This document shows, in pieces, positions 34,203 to 42,873 of a stretch of 64,000 nt of DNA; the stretch's first letter is position 1, and the number at the start of each line of letters is the position of its first letter. Under the pieces are notes generated by a model. That model saw only the letters and a program-made list of their open reading frames with translations, was not told where the DNA came from and ran no database searches. This DNA comes from Luteolibacter algae (GTDB lineage: Bacteria; Verrucomicrobiota; Verrucomicrobiia; Verrucomicrobiales; Akkermansiaceae). Position numbers and translations under genes: made by a program. The stretch spans positions 248,001 to 312,000 of the forward strand of contig NZ_JBHUIT010000017.1 of NCBI RefSeq assembly GCF_042683045.1, read 5' to 3'.

Positions 34203-36371
34203 ATGATTGGAAGCAAGGTGTATTTCGGCCTGATTGCGATGGCGCTCACGTCGATTGTGGGATGTGATGGGAGGAAAGAGAAAGCCGGAGACGGAGTCCG
34301 GAAGGAGGCGGCCGGGAAGCTGGGTATGGATTTCCGCACGAACCGGATGGTAAATCTCCCGGGAGATGTTTATCGACAAGCTGGGACCTCTCCGGTTTTT
34401 TGGCAGCCATGGACAAAAGCCTCTTTGGATGAAGCGCGCTCCTCAGGAAAATTGATCCTGGCCATGCTGATTTCTCCGAAATGTCCTGATTATGACTGGG
34501 TTCTGAGGGATATCGACGACGCGCCGGATTTGGTGAAAATATTCAACAACGATTACCAGCCGATACTAATAGACGTCTCCGCTACGCGAGAAATGGCAGT
34601 CCTGGCTGTGGAACTCTGCAGTGAGACAAAGATCAATATCAGTTTTCCTTTGATGGTGTGGTTTTCTCCGGACGGGGATCCTCTGGCGTGGTTTCCAGCC
34701 TATGGCGATGCGTCGAAAAGTTTCAGCGAAAAATTTTATCGAAGTCATAACATGATCGATAAGATGTGGACCGAAGATCCGCAATACATCACGGAAAATA
34801 GCAGACTCTCCCACGCTCTCCGGCGCGAACGGATGGAGAAGGAGGTAGCATCTCAAAAGTGCAGTGAAGCTCCAGCGGAAGATTCACTCAAAGCATTGCG
34901 GCAACTTACTTCACTCTATGATGCTGGTTCGCGATCCTTTGATGGAATTGGCAGAAACTTCCCATCCGGTGTGCTAAACCTTTTGGCAACCGTCGTCAGC
35001 ACGGATTCGATACCTTCCGATATTAGAGAGAAATCCGAATCCGTGCTCGGAATGTTGGTTGAAGATCTCCTGGTTAGCCCGATGTTCGATCCTCTCGACG
35101 GGGGAATTTTCAGCTCAAAACGTGGCACAGGATGGGAGCTGCCATTTTTCAACCGGAATAGTGCGACACAAGCCCAAGCTGTCTGTGCATTGTTGAATGT
35201 TTATGAAGCTAGCGGGGATAAACGCGTTCTGGCCAAGGCCTCCGCAGCTCTGCTTTTCATGGAAAAAGAGTATGAAACGCATGACGGTCTCTTTTGTCTT
35301 GGTGCCGCCCGCAATATTCATTCGGAGAATTGGCTCTGGAGAATGAGCGAAATCAGCGAATTGCTTGATCCGGAAGAGCAGAGACTTTGGGTCTCCGCCA
35401 GTGGGATGAAGGAAATGGGGAATATCCCGGCGGATGTGGATCCCGAGCGGAAATACTTCAGACAAAATACGATCGGGCTCCGGAAAACGATCGGGGAATT
35501 GGCCGCAGAAAGTGGATGGGACGACACTTCTGTGACAAATGAAATGGAGATCGTCCGCGATAAATTGCTGAAAGCCAGGCAACTGCGAACCGGTAAGATC
35601 ATTGATGCGACTGATGCCAACTGCGAGGCCAGCCTGAACATCGTCCAAGTTTATGCCGCCTTTTACCGCGCGACAGGTGATGATCAATACAGACAAAAAG
35701 CTGTGGAATTGCTCCGCAGAGTCCAGGAAAGATTTTTCATCGGGCCGGAGCTTCAGCTCTTTGCCGGAGGCCACAAAAAAAGCTTGGTCGCCGGTCGGGC
35801 GTATCTCTATGCGCTGGCCATGCAAGCGGTCCTCGATGTCGCTGGAATCACACTGGATGAAGAGCTCCTCCTCCTTGCCGATGATTTGGCTACCACCACT
35901 GGCGAAATTTTTTCTACTGGCGACTATCTCCGCGAATGCCCTCCGGCAGCCGATATTTTGAAGCTGCCGATTTCTGATAAATTACTTATTCTCAACGAAT
36001 CGACAAAAGAACTGCTTTCCATCGCGGAATCGCGCATGCAAGCGCTTGGGAGGCCTATGCTGGAATCTTTTGCCAGTCTGGCAAGCAGCCTTCCCACTGA
36101 ATCCACAGCTTTTCCGAACTTATATATAGGCATTATCCGAGGAGCCATCATCCGGGAGCACAGTCCGGTGATTGTCTATGGTGAGGAGATTTCTGATGAG
36201 ATGAGGAATGCAATCAGTCGCACCTCTCTAACAGCTGTCCGTAGGGATATGGCTCTGGCTTTATTGGAAGATCAAATGGAAGCGGACGAAGTTCTCCTGA
36301 TAAATCCTCAGAAAAACGTTAAAAGAATAAAAAACGCAGCGGATATTTCTTCTCGCGCCTTGCGTAATTGA
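34203..36371 (+). CDS. DUF255-like lipoprotein (thioredoxin-like plus alpha/alpha barrel), CxxC missing
   Basis: A 722-residue protein with a signal peptide and lipobox SIVGC (Cys21). Next comes a thioredoxin-like region (WQPWTKASLDEARSSGKLILAMLI, quoted in part, about 68-180) and a long helical domain (about 230-560) as in DUF255/YyaL proteins (spermatogenesis-associated 20 group). The usual CHWCHVM motif is replaced by SPKCPDYDW, so the redox pair is lost. The C-terminal part is divergent. Its ATG follows AAGGGAGGT at 34187-34195, one of the few strong ribosome-binding sites here. It diverges from parA. The function is unknown. Confidence 0.7.
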   Translation: MIGSKVYFGLIAMALTSIVGCDGRKEKAGDGVRKEAAGKLGMDFRTNRMVNLPGDVYRQAGTSPVFWQPWTKASLDEARSSGKLILAMLISPKCPDYDWVLRDIDDAPDLVKIFNNDYQPILIDVSATREMAVLAVELCSETKINISFPLMVWFSPDGDPLAWFPAYGDASKSFSEKFYRSHNMIDKMWTEDPQYITENSRLSHALRRERMEKEVASQKCSEAPAEDSLKALRQLTSLYDAGSRSFDGIGRNFPSGVLNLLATVVSTDSIPSDIREKSESVLGMLVEDLLVSPMFDPLDGGIFSSKRGTGWELPFFNRNSATQAQAVCALLNVYEASGDKRVLAKASAALLFMEKEYETHDGLFCLGAARNIHSENWLWRMSEISELLDPEEQRLWVSASGMKEMGNIPADVDPERKYFRQNTIGLRKTIGELAAESGWDDTSVTNEMEIVRDKLLKARQLRTGKIIDATDANCEASLNIVQVYAAFYRATGDDQYRQKAVELLRRVQERFFIGPELQLFAGGHKKSLVAGRAYLYALAMQAVLDVAGITLDEELLLLADDLATTTGEIFSTGDYLRECPPAADILKLPISDKLLILNESTKELLSIAESRMQALGRPMLESFASLASSLPTESTAFPNLYIGIIRGAIIREHSPVIVYGEEISDEMRNAISRTSLTAVRRDMALALLEDQMEADEVLLINPQKNVKRIKNAADISSRALRN

Positions 36372-36419
36372 TAAAAATGGTGGTTTCTACCTGTGACAAT
36401 ACAACGAAGTAAAAATCCC

Positions 36420-37484
36420 ATGAAAATTTCTGTAAGCCCATTTATCCTTGCTACCTTCCTCTCCTGCTCGCAGATCCTGTTTGCCGACACGATTGTCCTC
36501 AAAAACGGAGATAGGCTGGAAGGCCGGGTTCTCCGGGATGAAGGAGATAACTATGTGGTGGAAGTGAACGTGACCGCCACCATCAAGGATGAGAAGATCA
36601 TCCCGAAGTCCGAGGTGAAGTTTGTCAGTAAGGACAAGGCGGACGAAAAAGCTTTTGAAAAGCTTGCGGATTATGTCCCGACCCCTGACTTCCTCAATGT
36701 GGAGGGATATCAGCAGCGTATCCGGGACCTGGAAGGTTTCGTGAGCGAGTATCCGAAAAGCGGCAATGTATATGAGGCCAAGAAGATGCTCACGAAATTG
36801 AAAGAGGAGCTTGCCGTCGTGGAAAACGGCGGAATCAAATTCGGGGACAAATTGATCAGCGGAGACGAATATGCTGAAAACGCCTACGAATTCGATGCCC
36901 GCATCGCTGAGAGGAATATCGAAGAAACGATCGCGCGGCGGGACTTCCTAAGTGCTTTGCGCCTGTTCAGCGAATACGATTCCGTTTTCAATGACGCTGA
37001 GAATCGGGACGAACTGGTTGCCAAAATCCAGCAGGTTCTCAAAGCGTATGGTGCCAGCTTGGACGCAAACCTTGCCAGCTTGGACAGCCGTTTGGAAAAG
37101 CGTAAGACCGGATTGGACCGGATGTCCGGTGAGGACCGCGCTAATACCCAGCGTGCGCTCGACGATCAGATGGCTAAAATCCAAGCAAGATATGAGAAGG
37201 AAAAGGCCAATCGTGGAAGCTGGGTCACGCCGGACGCATTTCATAAGGAATCCCTTACCGAAGCCCGCCGCCAGGTGGAGACGGAAACCCGTAGATTGAG
37301 CTCGGCTAAGAATCAGAAGGAACTGGAGAAGCCAGTGGCGGAAGCGTATCGCGAGGTATGGGGTCAGCTTGAATCCGGAACCGAGGAGGAAAAGAAAGCC
37401 GCATTGTCGGCGGCAAAAAGCTATAAGATTCCCGCTCCGTATCTCGAAAAACTTCAAGAGCGTGCAAATCTGCCTGCCAAATAG
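36420..37484 (+). CDS. Secreted protein with PTPD motif, coiled coil (Verrucomicrobia-type)
   Basis: I start it at the ATG at 36420, giving a signal peptide (about 1-22, ILFA); an upstream start at 36393 would add 9 residues. The 354-residue product begins with a small beta domain (TIVLKNGDRLEGRVL, YVVEVNV), then the motif YVPTPDFLNVEGYQ, which I recall as a PTPD-type signature common in Verrucomicrobiota. After it come helical, charged regions (about 90-330) with several potential coiled coils. No catalytic motif is seen. It is 48 bases after the DUF255 gene and 24 before hisB. Confidence 0.68.
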   Translation: MKISVSPFILATFLSCSQILFADTIVLKNGDRLEGRVLRDEGDNYVVEVNVTATIKDEKIIPKSEVKFVSKDKADEKAFEKLADYVPTPDFLNVEGYQQRIRDLEGFVSEYPKSGNVYEAKKMLTKLKEELAVVENGGIKFGDKLISGDEYAENAYEFDARIAERNIEETIARRDFLSALRLFSEYDSVFNDAENRDELVAKIQQVLKAYGASLDANLASLDSRLEKRKTGLDRMSGEDRANTQRALDDQMAKIQARYEKEKANRGSWVTPDAFHKESLTEARRQVETETRRLSSAKNQKELEKPVAEAYREVWGQLESGTEEEKKAALSAAKSYKIPAPYLEKLQERANLPAK

Positions 37485-37508
37485 TCCGGTAGTGAAATTT
37501 AATTAAAA

Positions 37509-38099
37509 ATGAGCGGTAGAATATCCAAACGCAGTAGGAAAACGGCGGAAACCAAGATTGATCTCTCGATTGATCTCGATGGTTCTGGAAACTCGGATGT
37601 CAAAACGGGAATCCCGTTTTTTGACCACATGCTGACTTTGTTCACAAAGCACGGCCTGTTTGATCTGTATGCAAGAGTCGATGGAGACATTGAGGTGGAT
37701 TCCCACCACACCATCGAAGACACTGGCATCGTGATTGGTGAGTGCATGAAGGAGGCCCTCGGCACGAAAGAAGGAATCCGCCGCTATGGTTCCGTGTATC
37801 TGCCAATGGATGAAACGCTCGTTCGCGTCGTGGTGGATCTGAGCAATCGTCCCCATTTGGAATTCCGCGCCCCGGTTGGCACTCCCGATGCCCCGAACAT
37901 GCCGTTTACCTTGGTCGAGGAATTCTGCCGCGCGCTAGCAAGTAACCTACGCGCCAACATTCACGTGGAATTACTCTACGGTCGGGATGGGCATCATATT
38001 GCCGAAGCAATTTTCAAAGGCTTGGCGCGAGCTCTGCGCGAAGCTTGTGAAAAAGATGCGCGAGTCAAAGGAATTCCCAGCACCAAGGAGGCTCTGTGA
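37509..38099 (+). CDS. hisB: Imidazoleglycerol-phosphate dehydratase
   Basis: A 196-residue single-domain HisB, of normal length for the monofunctional enzyme. It dehydrates imidazole glycerol phosphate in histidine synthesis, using two Mn ions. Motifs are GIPFFDHMLTLFTKHGLFDL, VDSHHTIEDTGIVIGE (metal-ligand His pair), DLSNRPHLEF and YGRDGHHIAEAIFKGLARALREA, quoted in parts. The next gene, hisH, overlaps its stop by 4 bases. Other his genes are not in the window. Confidence 0.97.
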   Translation: MSGRISKRSRKTAETKIDLSIDLDGSGNSDVKTGIPFFDHMLTLFTKHGLFDLYARVDGDIEVDSHHTIEDTGIVIGECMKEALGTKEGIRRYGSVYLPMDETLVRVVVDLSNRPHLEFRAPVGTPDAPNMPFTLVEEFCRALASNLRANIHVELLYGRDGHHIAEAIFKGLARALREACEKDARVKGIPSTKEAL

Positions 38100-38710
38100 A
38101 CGTAGGTTTAGTGGATTATGGCGGGGGCAATCTCCGCAGTGTGGCAAACGCGCTCCATGCCATCGGTGTGGATCCGAAAATCATCAACACTCCGGAGGAA
38201 TTAGCAGATGTGACTCACGTGATCTTGCCCGGACAGGGCGAGTTCGGCGATGTCATACGTCAATTGCAAAAACGGAATCTGGTTTCGGCACTCAGAGATT
38301 GGATCGCCGCGGGAAAGCCTTACTTCGGCATTTGTGTGGGTTATCAGATTCTTTTCGACGGTAGTGATGAAGCTCCGGAGGTGCCTGGGCTTGGAATCGT
38401 CAAAGGACGCTGCAGTCGTTTTTCTGAGGCAGAAGGTAAGAAAATCCCTCAGATGGGCTGGAATGGGGCTACCCCTCCGGATGCCGGGCAAGGATATTGG
38501 AAAGGTCTCGGGGAAGAACCTTATTTTTATTTTGTTCATTCCTATTTCCCGGTCGTTACGGATCCGGAGTGGGCCGTCGCGGAGACGGATTATGCAGGAG
38601 AAAAATTCGCGGCGTCAGTGGAAAAAGGAAAGGTTCTGGCCTGTCAGTTCCATCCGGAGAAAAGTCAGGATGCTGGTTTGACCCTCCTCAAGAATTTTCT
38701 AGGACTCTGA
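38096..38710 (+). CDS. hisH: Imidazole glycerol phosphate synthase, glutaminase subunit
   Basis: A 204-residue class I glutamine amidotransferase that hands ammonia to HisF. Catalytic triad: Cys in FGICVGYQILF, His and Glu in CQFHPEKSQ. Other HisH marks are VDYGGGNLRSVANAL, HVILPGQGEFGD and FVHSYFPV. The start is GTG at 38096, overlapping the hisB stop (GTGA), which favours coupled translation. HisF is not encoded here, so its partner lies elsewhere. Confidence 0.97.
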   Translation: MNVGLVDYGGGNLRSVANALHAIGVDPKIINTPEELADVTHVILPGQGEFGDVIRQLQKRNLVSALRDWIAAGKPYFGICVGYQILFDGSDEAPEVPGLGIVKGRCSRFSEAEGKKIPQMGWNGATPPDAGQGYWKGLGEEPYFYFVHSYFPVVTDPEWAVAETDYAGEKFAASVEKGKVLACQFHPEKSQDAGLTLLKNFLGL

Positions 38711-38713
38711 TTT

Positions 38714-39457
38714 TCACACAGGCTTCAACGGGAAGACACTGACGTCCACCGGAGCAGCCGCGAGCATTGATTGGGGTGTCCCGAGAGGTGACGGAAACCC
38801 ATTTAGTTGAAAAGGAATACGAGAGTATTCCGCGTTCTGCATTGGCTCGATCCGATATGGCCGATGATGCACACGCCCACTGAATAGTCTTCCATGGGAA
38901 TCTGTCGAATATAGCGCATAGCGCTCTACTAAAAACCACTCCAGAGTGCCGGGAGCCGCAGGCCTCGGATCTTGGGCAAGGGGATAGTCGAAATCCGCTC
39001 CCGGTAGGGATGATGATCTGCGATGGCTGTGGTAATTGATTCGCCCGTCGTGAGTCTGAGATGACATTTTCGCATGCTCGTATGGCAAATGAAAGGCCTT
39101 CCGTGCGAGCTCGACGGCAATGGGTTGATTGCAATCCAGGGAGAAAAACCAAACACCGGGGCGTCCATTTTCATCGTAGACATACGTCCGCACGTTCAAT
39201 TCGTGAAACCAGGACAGCCAAGGCAGTGGGGGACAAAAAGCAGGGCGGATGCGTTGCATGAAGAACGGAACGATGCCGATCCATCCCTTCCCGTCGAACG
39301 TATCGAGCCAGAGGTTCTTTGGAAGCCGGCCGGCAATGATCTCGGGCTCGATGGACCAATGGAAGAAGCCCAACCCAGCCCAGCACTGTTTCATCACCGG
39401 TCTGCCAGCGGGGCGCAAGCATGATGCCAGGCGTTGTTCTTGGGAGGGAAGCTGCAT
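38714..39457 (-). CDS. DUF2071 (YqjF-type) family protein
   Basis: A 247-residue protein of the acetoacetate decarboxylase-like DUF2071 family: FFHWSIEPEIIAGRLPKNLWLDTFDGKGWIGIVPFFM (in parts), FHELNVRTYVYDENGRPGVWFFSLD and the late VERYALYSTDSHG. No reaction is known for this family. It begins 12 bases after the polyketide synthase stop, so it is probably the last gene of the four-gene leftward cluster and may act on its product. It converges with hisH, 3 bases apart. Confidence 0.85.
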   Translation of the reverse strand: MQLPSQEQRLASCLRPAGRPVMKQCWAGLGFFHWSIEPEIIAGRLPKNLWLDTFDGKGWIGIVPFFMQRIRPAFCPPLPWLSWFHELNVRTYVYDENGRPGVWFFSLDCNQPIAVELARKAFHLPYEHAKMSSQTHDGRINYHSHRRSSSLPGADFDYPLAQDPRPAAPGTLEWFLVERYALYSTDSHGRLFSGRVHHRPYRIEPMQNAEYSRIPFQLNGFPSPLGTPQSMLAAAPVDVSVFPLKPV

Positions 39458-39469
39458 TACGGAAAAGAG

Positions 39470-40498
39470 CTATCTGCTTATGTGGCATGAATGGGCTGCA
39501 AAGCCTGCGCCGAATGCAGTCAGCCACAACTGGTTATCCTCCGGATGGGAACCCAAACGCTCGGCTAGGGCGAATAAAACGGATGGGCTGGACATATTGC
39601 CATGGCGGCGGAGAATTTCCCGCGTTTCCAGGAGGTGATAGCCGGGGATAGCTGTTTCGATCGCTTCGATCACATCGCGTCCTCCGGAATGGGCAAGAAT
39701 TTGCTGGGGATGAAACACGCGTTTTTCAAAAAGCGAATTTACTGCTCCTGCGGCCAACCCCGGCACCGAGCGGTGGAGTTGATTTTTCAGTTTTCCTCCG
39801 GCATTGGTAAACCGAATTTTTTCACGATTTTCCGGAATGTGGCAGGTATCGAAATCGTGGAATTTCCACTGATGTTCATCGGTTTTCTCCCCGGTTAGGA
39901 TCGCTGCTGCAGCGCCGTCACCAAATAGACACAGTGAGATCAGAACGCCTGGATCATCATCAATGTAAAAGGCTGCCGACGAGATCTCCACGGCGATCAT
40001 GGCAACTTTGTGCGAGGGATTCGCAGCGAGATATCCTTCTGCCGCGCGCAGTGTGGGAATCGCCGCCCCGCAGCCCAGGCCGACAAGATCGAGCAAATAG
40101 GCATCCGTCCTCAATCCGATTTTTTCCGCCACGTAACTGGACGGACCAGGGCATAGATAACCCGTGCAGGTGCACAAAATGAGTGCGTCGATTTCATCCG
40201 CATTCACATTGGCTTTGAGCAATGCTTCCTGAAGCGCAGAGCAGGCAAGATCGGGCGAATGGATTTCAAAGGACCGGTTCAGTTCCTGTGCGTTTTGGTG
40301 GAAGATTGAAGTCAGATCCGGCGACGAAAATTGACGGGATTCTATCCCCGAACTGGTGTTCGTGAGGATCTTCTCAAGAAGGTTCCATGACCTGCCCTTC
40401 AATGCCCCGGCATCCGGGTGCAATTGCAGCGATTTCCAGGTTTCTCTTTGAGAGAATGAATGTGTGGGATTGGCCGTTGCCAGTGAGGACAGATACAT
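39470..40498 (-). CDS. Type III polyketide synthase (chalcone/stilbene synthase family)
   Basis: A 342-residue ketosynthase-like enzyme. The triad is present: Cys143 in DLVGLGCGAAI, His270 in LAHSGGRDV and Asn301 in RRHGNMSSPSV. DALILCTCTGYLCPGPS is also typical. Such enzymes extend an acyl-CoA starter with malonyl-CoA and cyclise the chain to alkylpyrones, alkylresorcinols or related rings. The oxidoreductase and methyltransferase upstream suggest the ring is then oxidised and methylated. The start is the ATG at 40498, 37 bases after the oxidoreductase stop. Confidence 0.93.
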   Translation of the reverse strand: MYLSSLATANPTHSFSQRETWKSLQLHPDAGALKGRSWNLLEKILTNTSSGIESRQFSSPDLTSIFHQNAQELNRSFEIHSPDLACSALQEALLKANVNADEIDALILCTCTGYLCPGPSSYVAEKIGLRTDAYLLDLVGLGCGAAIPTLRAAEGYLAANPSHKVAMIAVEISSAAFYIDDDPGVLISLCLFGDGAAAAILTGEKTDEHQWKFHDFDTCHIPENREKIRFTNAGGKLKNQLHRSVPGLAAGAVNSLFEKRVFHPQQILAHSGGRDVIEAIETAIPGYHLLETREILRRHGNMSSPSVLFALAERLGSHPEDNQLWLTAFGAGFAAHSCHISR

Positions 40499-40535
40499 GA
40501 TGATTTCTATGGGAGATAGCTGGGAAAAATTGAAT

Positions 40536-41549
40536 TTAGCGGATCAGCGCGAGAACTGGCTGTATCGGAGTATGTCTCAGAAGCCATTTGGAGAAGGGTT
40601 GGAACAGGAGCGGATGGATCATCCGAGAGGCTGTCAGACGCTTCCGGAAGTGATCGGAAAGTGCGGAGTTGATAGAAGAGCAAGTCTCTTCCCAGGTGCT
40701 ATTACTATCTGCGTAGGAAATGAGGTGAGGAGTGGCAATTTCCGCGGATTGGAAGGCCATCGTCATTCCATTGCCGGTAAAGGGTGGGATGATCGCGTGT
40801 GAATCTCCCAATGAGAGAAGGCCGGCGAGGGGAGCTTGCAACCCTAGTTGAAAACCAGCTACCGCATTAAACGATGCCGGCTTCCACTCGGCATCTTCTA
40901 TTGCGGATGCGAGAACCGTATTTCCGTTTCTCCGGAGATAAGCGGGAATTAATGATTCTCGCTTTCCGGGGATGGTTTTATCCAACCGGAAAAGTCCGCA
41001 GACATTGCTCCATCCATTTTCGACAGGAGTGATTCCCAGGTAGCCTTGTGGGCCACTGTGCATTTCCAAATGCGCTTTCTCCGCGGAGTGATTTTCGATT
41101 CCGCGGAGATGGGCTTTTAATCCGATCCATTCTCCTCGGGCGGGTTTGCGTCCGGCGGACCAGACGACGCCGGATTTCCCAGGGTCGATCCTCTGCCGGG
41201 ATTTCTGATGAAGCTCTACGCCGAGCGCAACGGCTAGTTTTTGTAGTCGATCATCAAGCAGATAACGGGAAATCGCTATCGCGGGAGCCGGTAGGCTGTT
41301 CCTTCTAAGCAGCTCGTTTTTAGAATACCAGGCAATGCTGGTGTGATGCAGGCAGTCTGAGAATTGCCCGGAGATTCCGAGGTTTTCGAGGGTCTCAGCG
41401 CTGACACCGGAAATGAATTCTCCACAAACCCGGTGACGGGGATAGCTGGCGGCTTCATGAAGGATCACTGGGACCTCCCTGCGCCGGAGCGCGATAGCCA
41501 AGGACAAACCGGTGAGGCCGCCTCCAATGATCGTGATCGTTTTTCTCAA
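40536..41549 (-). CDS. FAD-dependent oxidoreductase of the geranylgeranyl-reductase/monooxygenase type
   Basis: A 337-residue flavoprotein beginning RKTITIIGGGLTGLSLAIAL, a Rossmann GxGxxG. VCGEFISGVSAETLENLG is the characteristic motif after the first domain, and GDSHAIIPPFTGNGMTMAFQSA is the second FAD motif. I use the TTG at 41549, which overlaps the methyltransferase stop as TTGA; a GTG at 41585 would add 12 residues and overlap the methyltransferase gene by 40 bases. Its role is probably hydroxylation or reduction of the polyketide ring. The order methyltransferase-oxidoreductase-PKS resembles the srs locus. Confidence 0.88.
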   Translation of the reverse strand: MRKTITIIGGGLTGLSLAIALRRREVPVILHEAASYPRHRVCGEFISGVSAETLENLGISGQFSDCLHHTSIAWYSKNELLRRNSLPAPAIAISRYLLDDRLQKLAVALGVELHQKSRQRIDPGKSGVVWSAGRKPARGEWIGLKAHLRGIENHSAEKAHLEMHSGPQGYLGITPVENGWSNVCGLFRLDKTIPGKRESLIPAYLRRNGNTVLASAIEDAEWKPASFNAVAGFQLGLQAPLAGLLSLGDSHAIIPPFTGNGMTMAFQSAEIATPHLISYADSNSTWEETCSSINSALSDHFRKRLTASRMIHPLLFQPFSKWLLRHTPIQPVLALIR

Positions 41550-42172
41550 GCTCTGGAAGCTATCACGCGGATTGATCCGCGCCACGTGGAAGTTTCTTTA
41601 ATGATAAATCCTTTTCCATCCAGATGAAGCTGGCTGGCGAGCTCATTGGGCACAAAACCGGCTTCGATGCTGACATGCATATCATGCCTGGTGATGGGGT
41701 GGATAAAGGGGTGGGCGAGCTTTCCCATCATCAATGGTAGCTTTGAGCGTAGGGGCTCGTTGATAAGGATGGTATCAAAATTCTCCAGCCAATGACCCAG
41801 CTCGGTCAGTTGCTCCGGGTGGAAATGGTGAAGGAAAAGGTTCGCGATCAATACACCGCCCTTGGGTGCTGGCGGCTGCTTAAACAGATCGCCTTGCACC
41901 CACTCGATTTTTTCGGGAAACCCGACCGGACGCGGTGCCAGATCGTAGGCTCTTATTGGCGTTTCCGGGAATTCCCGGGAGATTATTTTCAGCAAGTGCC
42001 CGTCTCCTGCTCCAATTTCAGTGATGGAGGTGGGTGACTGCGGAAGGTGCCGGAGTATCCAGGAATCATTCCCCATGAAGCGATTGATACGGACCAGATC
42101 CCGGCGGGAACATATAGCCCCGGGATCGTCGTGCGGCAGGGTATCCAGAAGTTCGGGTGTTAGCTTGCGCAT
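41546..42172 (-). CDS. Class I SAM-dependent methyltransferase of the polyketide cluster
   Basis: A 208-residue methyltransferase: motif I ITEIGAGDGHLLKI, acidic strand-2 end AYDLAPRP, and GGVLIANLFLHHFHPEQL. It is of the UbiE/Methyltransf type rather than the isoprenylcysteine type found in the Streptomyces srs locus. The likely substrate is the polyketide-derived phenol, inferred from context. It is the first gene of the cluster, 87 bases from the divergent MBL gene. Its stop overlaps the oxidoreductase start. Confidence 0.88.
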   Translation of the reverse strand: MRKLTPELLDTLPHDDPGAICSRRDLVRINRFMGNDSWILRHLPQSPTSITEIGAGDGHLLKIISREFPETPIRAYDLAPRPVGFPEKIEWVQGDLFKQPPAPKGGVLIANLFLHHFHPEQLTELGHWLENFDTILINEPLRSKLPLMMGKLAHPFIHPITRHDMHVSIEAGFVPNELASQLHLDGKGFIIKETSTWRGSIRVIASRA

Positions 42173-42259
42173 AAGGTGACAAAAGGGAGACGGTGAAGAA
42201 TTACGAAAGACGGGAAGTCGTGGTTTGCAAATGAAAGCGGTTTGTAAGATAAATGAGTT

Positions 42260-42862
42260 ATGAAAATTTCGAAATACACAGGTGGCATCGTCCAGACCAA
42301 CGGTTATCTGGTAGAGACAGTCGGAGGTAATTTTCTGGTGGATGCACCTGCAGGTGTTTCAGCATGGCTGGACTCCAAGGGTATCAGGCTGGATCACTTG
42401 TATCTGACCCACCAGCATTATGATCACGTGGAGGACGTTTCCGAATTACAGAAAAAGGGAGTGAAAATCCACGCCTGGGCGCCGTATTCAAAAGAACTCA
42501 CCTTGGAATCCTATGGATCAAGTTGGGGGTTGCCGGAGGTTTCCGATTTTACGATTGATGAGTTGGTCCCGGAGGGAGAGCGCGAATTGTTCGGAGTCAA
42601 AACGAAGGTGGCGCACGTCCCCGGGCATTCGCTGGATAGCATCACGTTTTACGTGGAATCGGAAGGTATCGTTTTCGCCGGAGACGCTCTTTTTGCCGGT
42701 TCCGTAGGACGTTGCGACCTCCCCGGGGGGGATTTCGAGGTGCTTCTCTCCGGGATCAGCCGGGAATTGCTCACCTTGCCGGATGAAACGAAGGTTTTCT
42801 CAGGCCACGGCCCGGAAACGACGATAGGTCATGAACGGGTGAGCAATGGATATCTACGTTGA
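42260..42862 (+). CDS. MBL-fold hydrolase (glyoxalase II-like)
   Basis: A 200-residue metallo-beta-lactamase-fold enzyme. Metal motif YLTHQHYDHVEDV, third His in VPGHSLDSITF, bridging Asp in FAGDALFAGSVGRCD, last His in SGHGPETTIG. All ligands are there. The fold suits hydroxyacylglutathione or other thioester hydrolysis, but the substrate is open. Its GDA-FAGS-GRC segment is shared with the HTH-MBL protein at 3760, so the two are distant paralogues. It diverges from the polyketide-cluster methyltransferase and could share its promoter region. Confidence 0.9.
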   Translation: MKISKYTGGIVQTNGYLVETVGGNFLVDAPAGVSAWLDSKGIRLDHLYLTHQHYDHVEDVSELQKKGVKIHAWAPYSKELTLESYGSSWGLPEVSDFTIDELVPEGERELFGVKTKVAHVPGHSLDSITFYVESEGIVFAGDALFAGSVGRCDLPGGDFEVLLSGISRELLTLPDETKVFSGHGPETTIGHERVSNGYLR

Positions 42863-42873
42863 GGTAGCACCAA

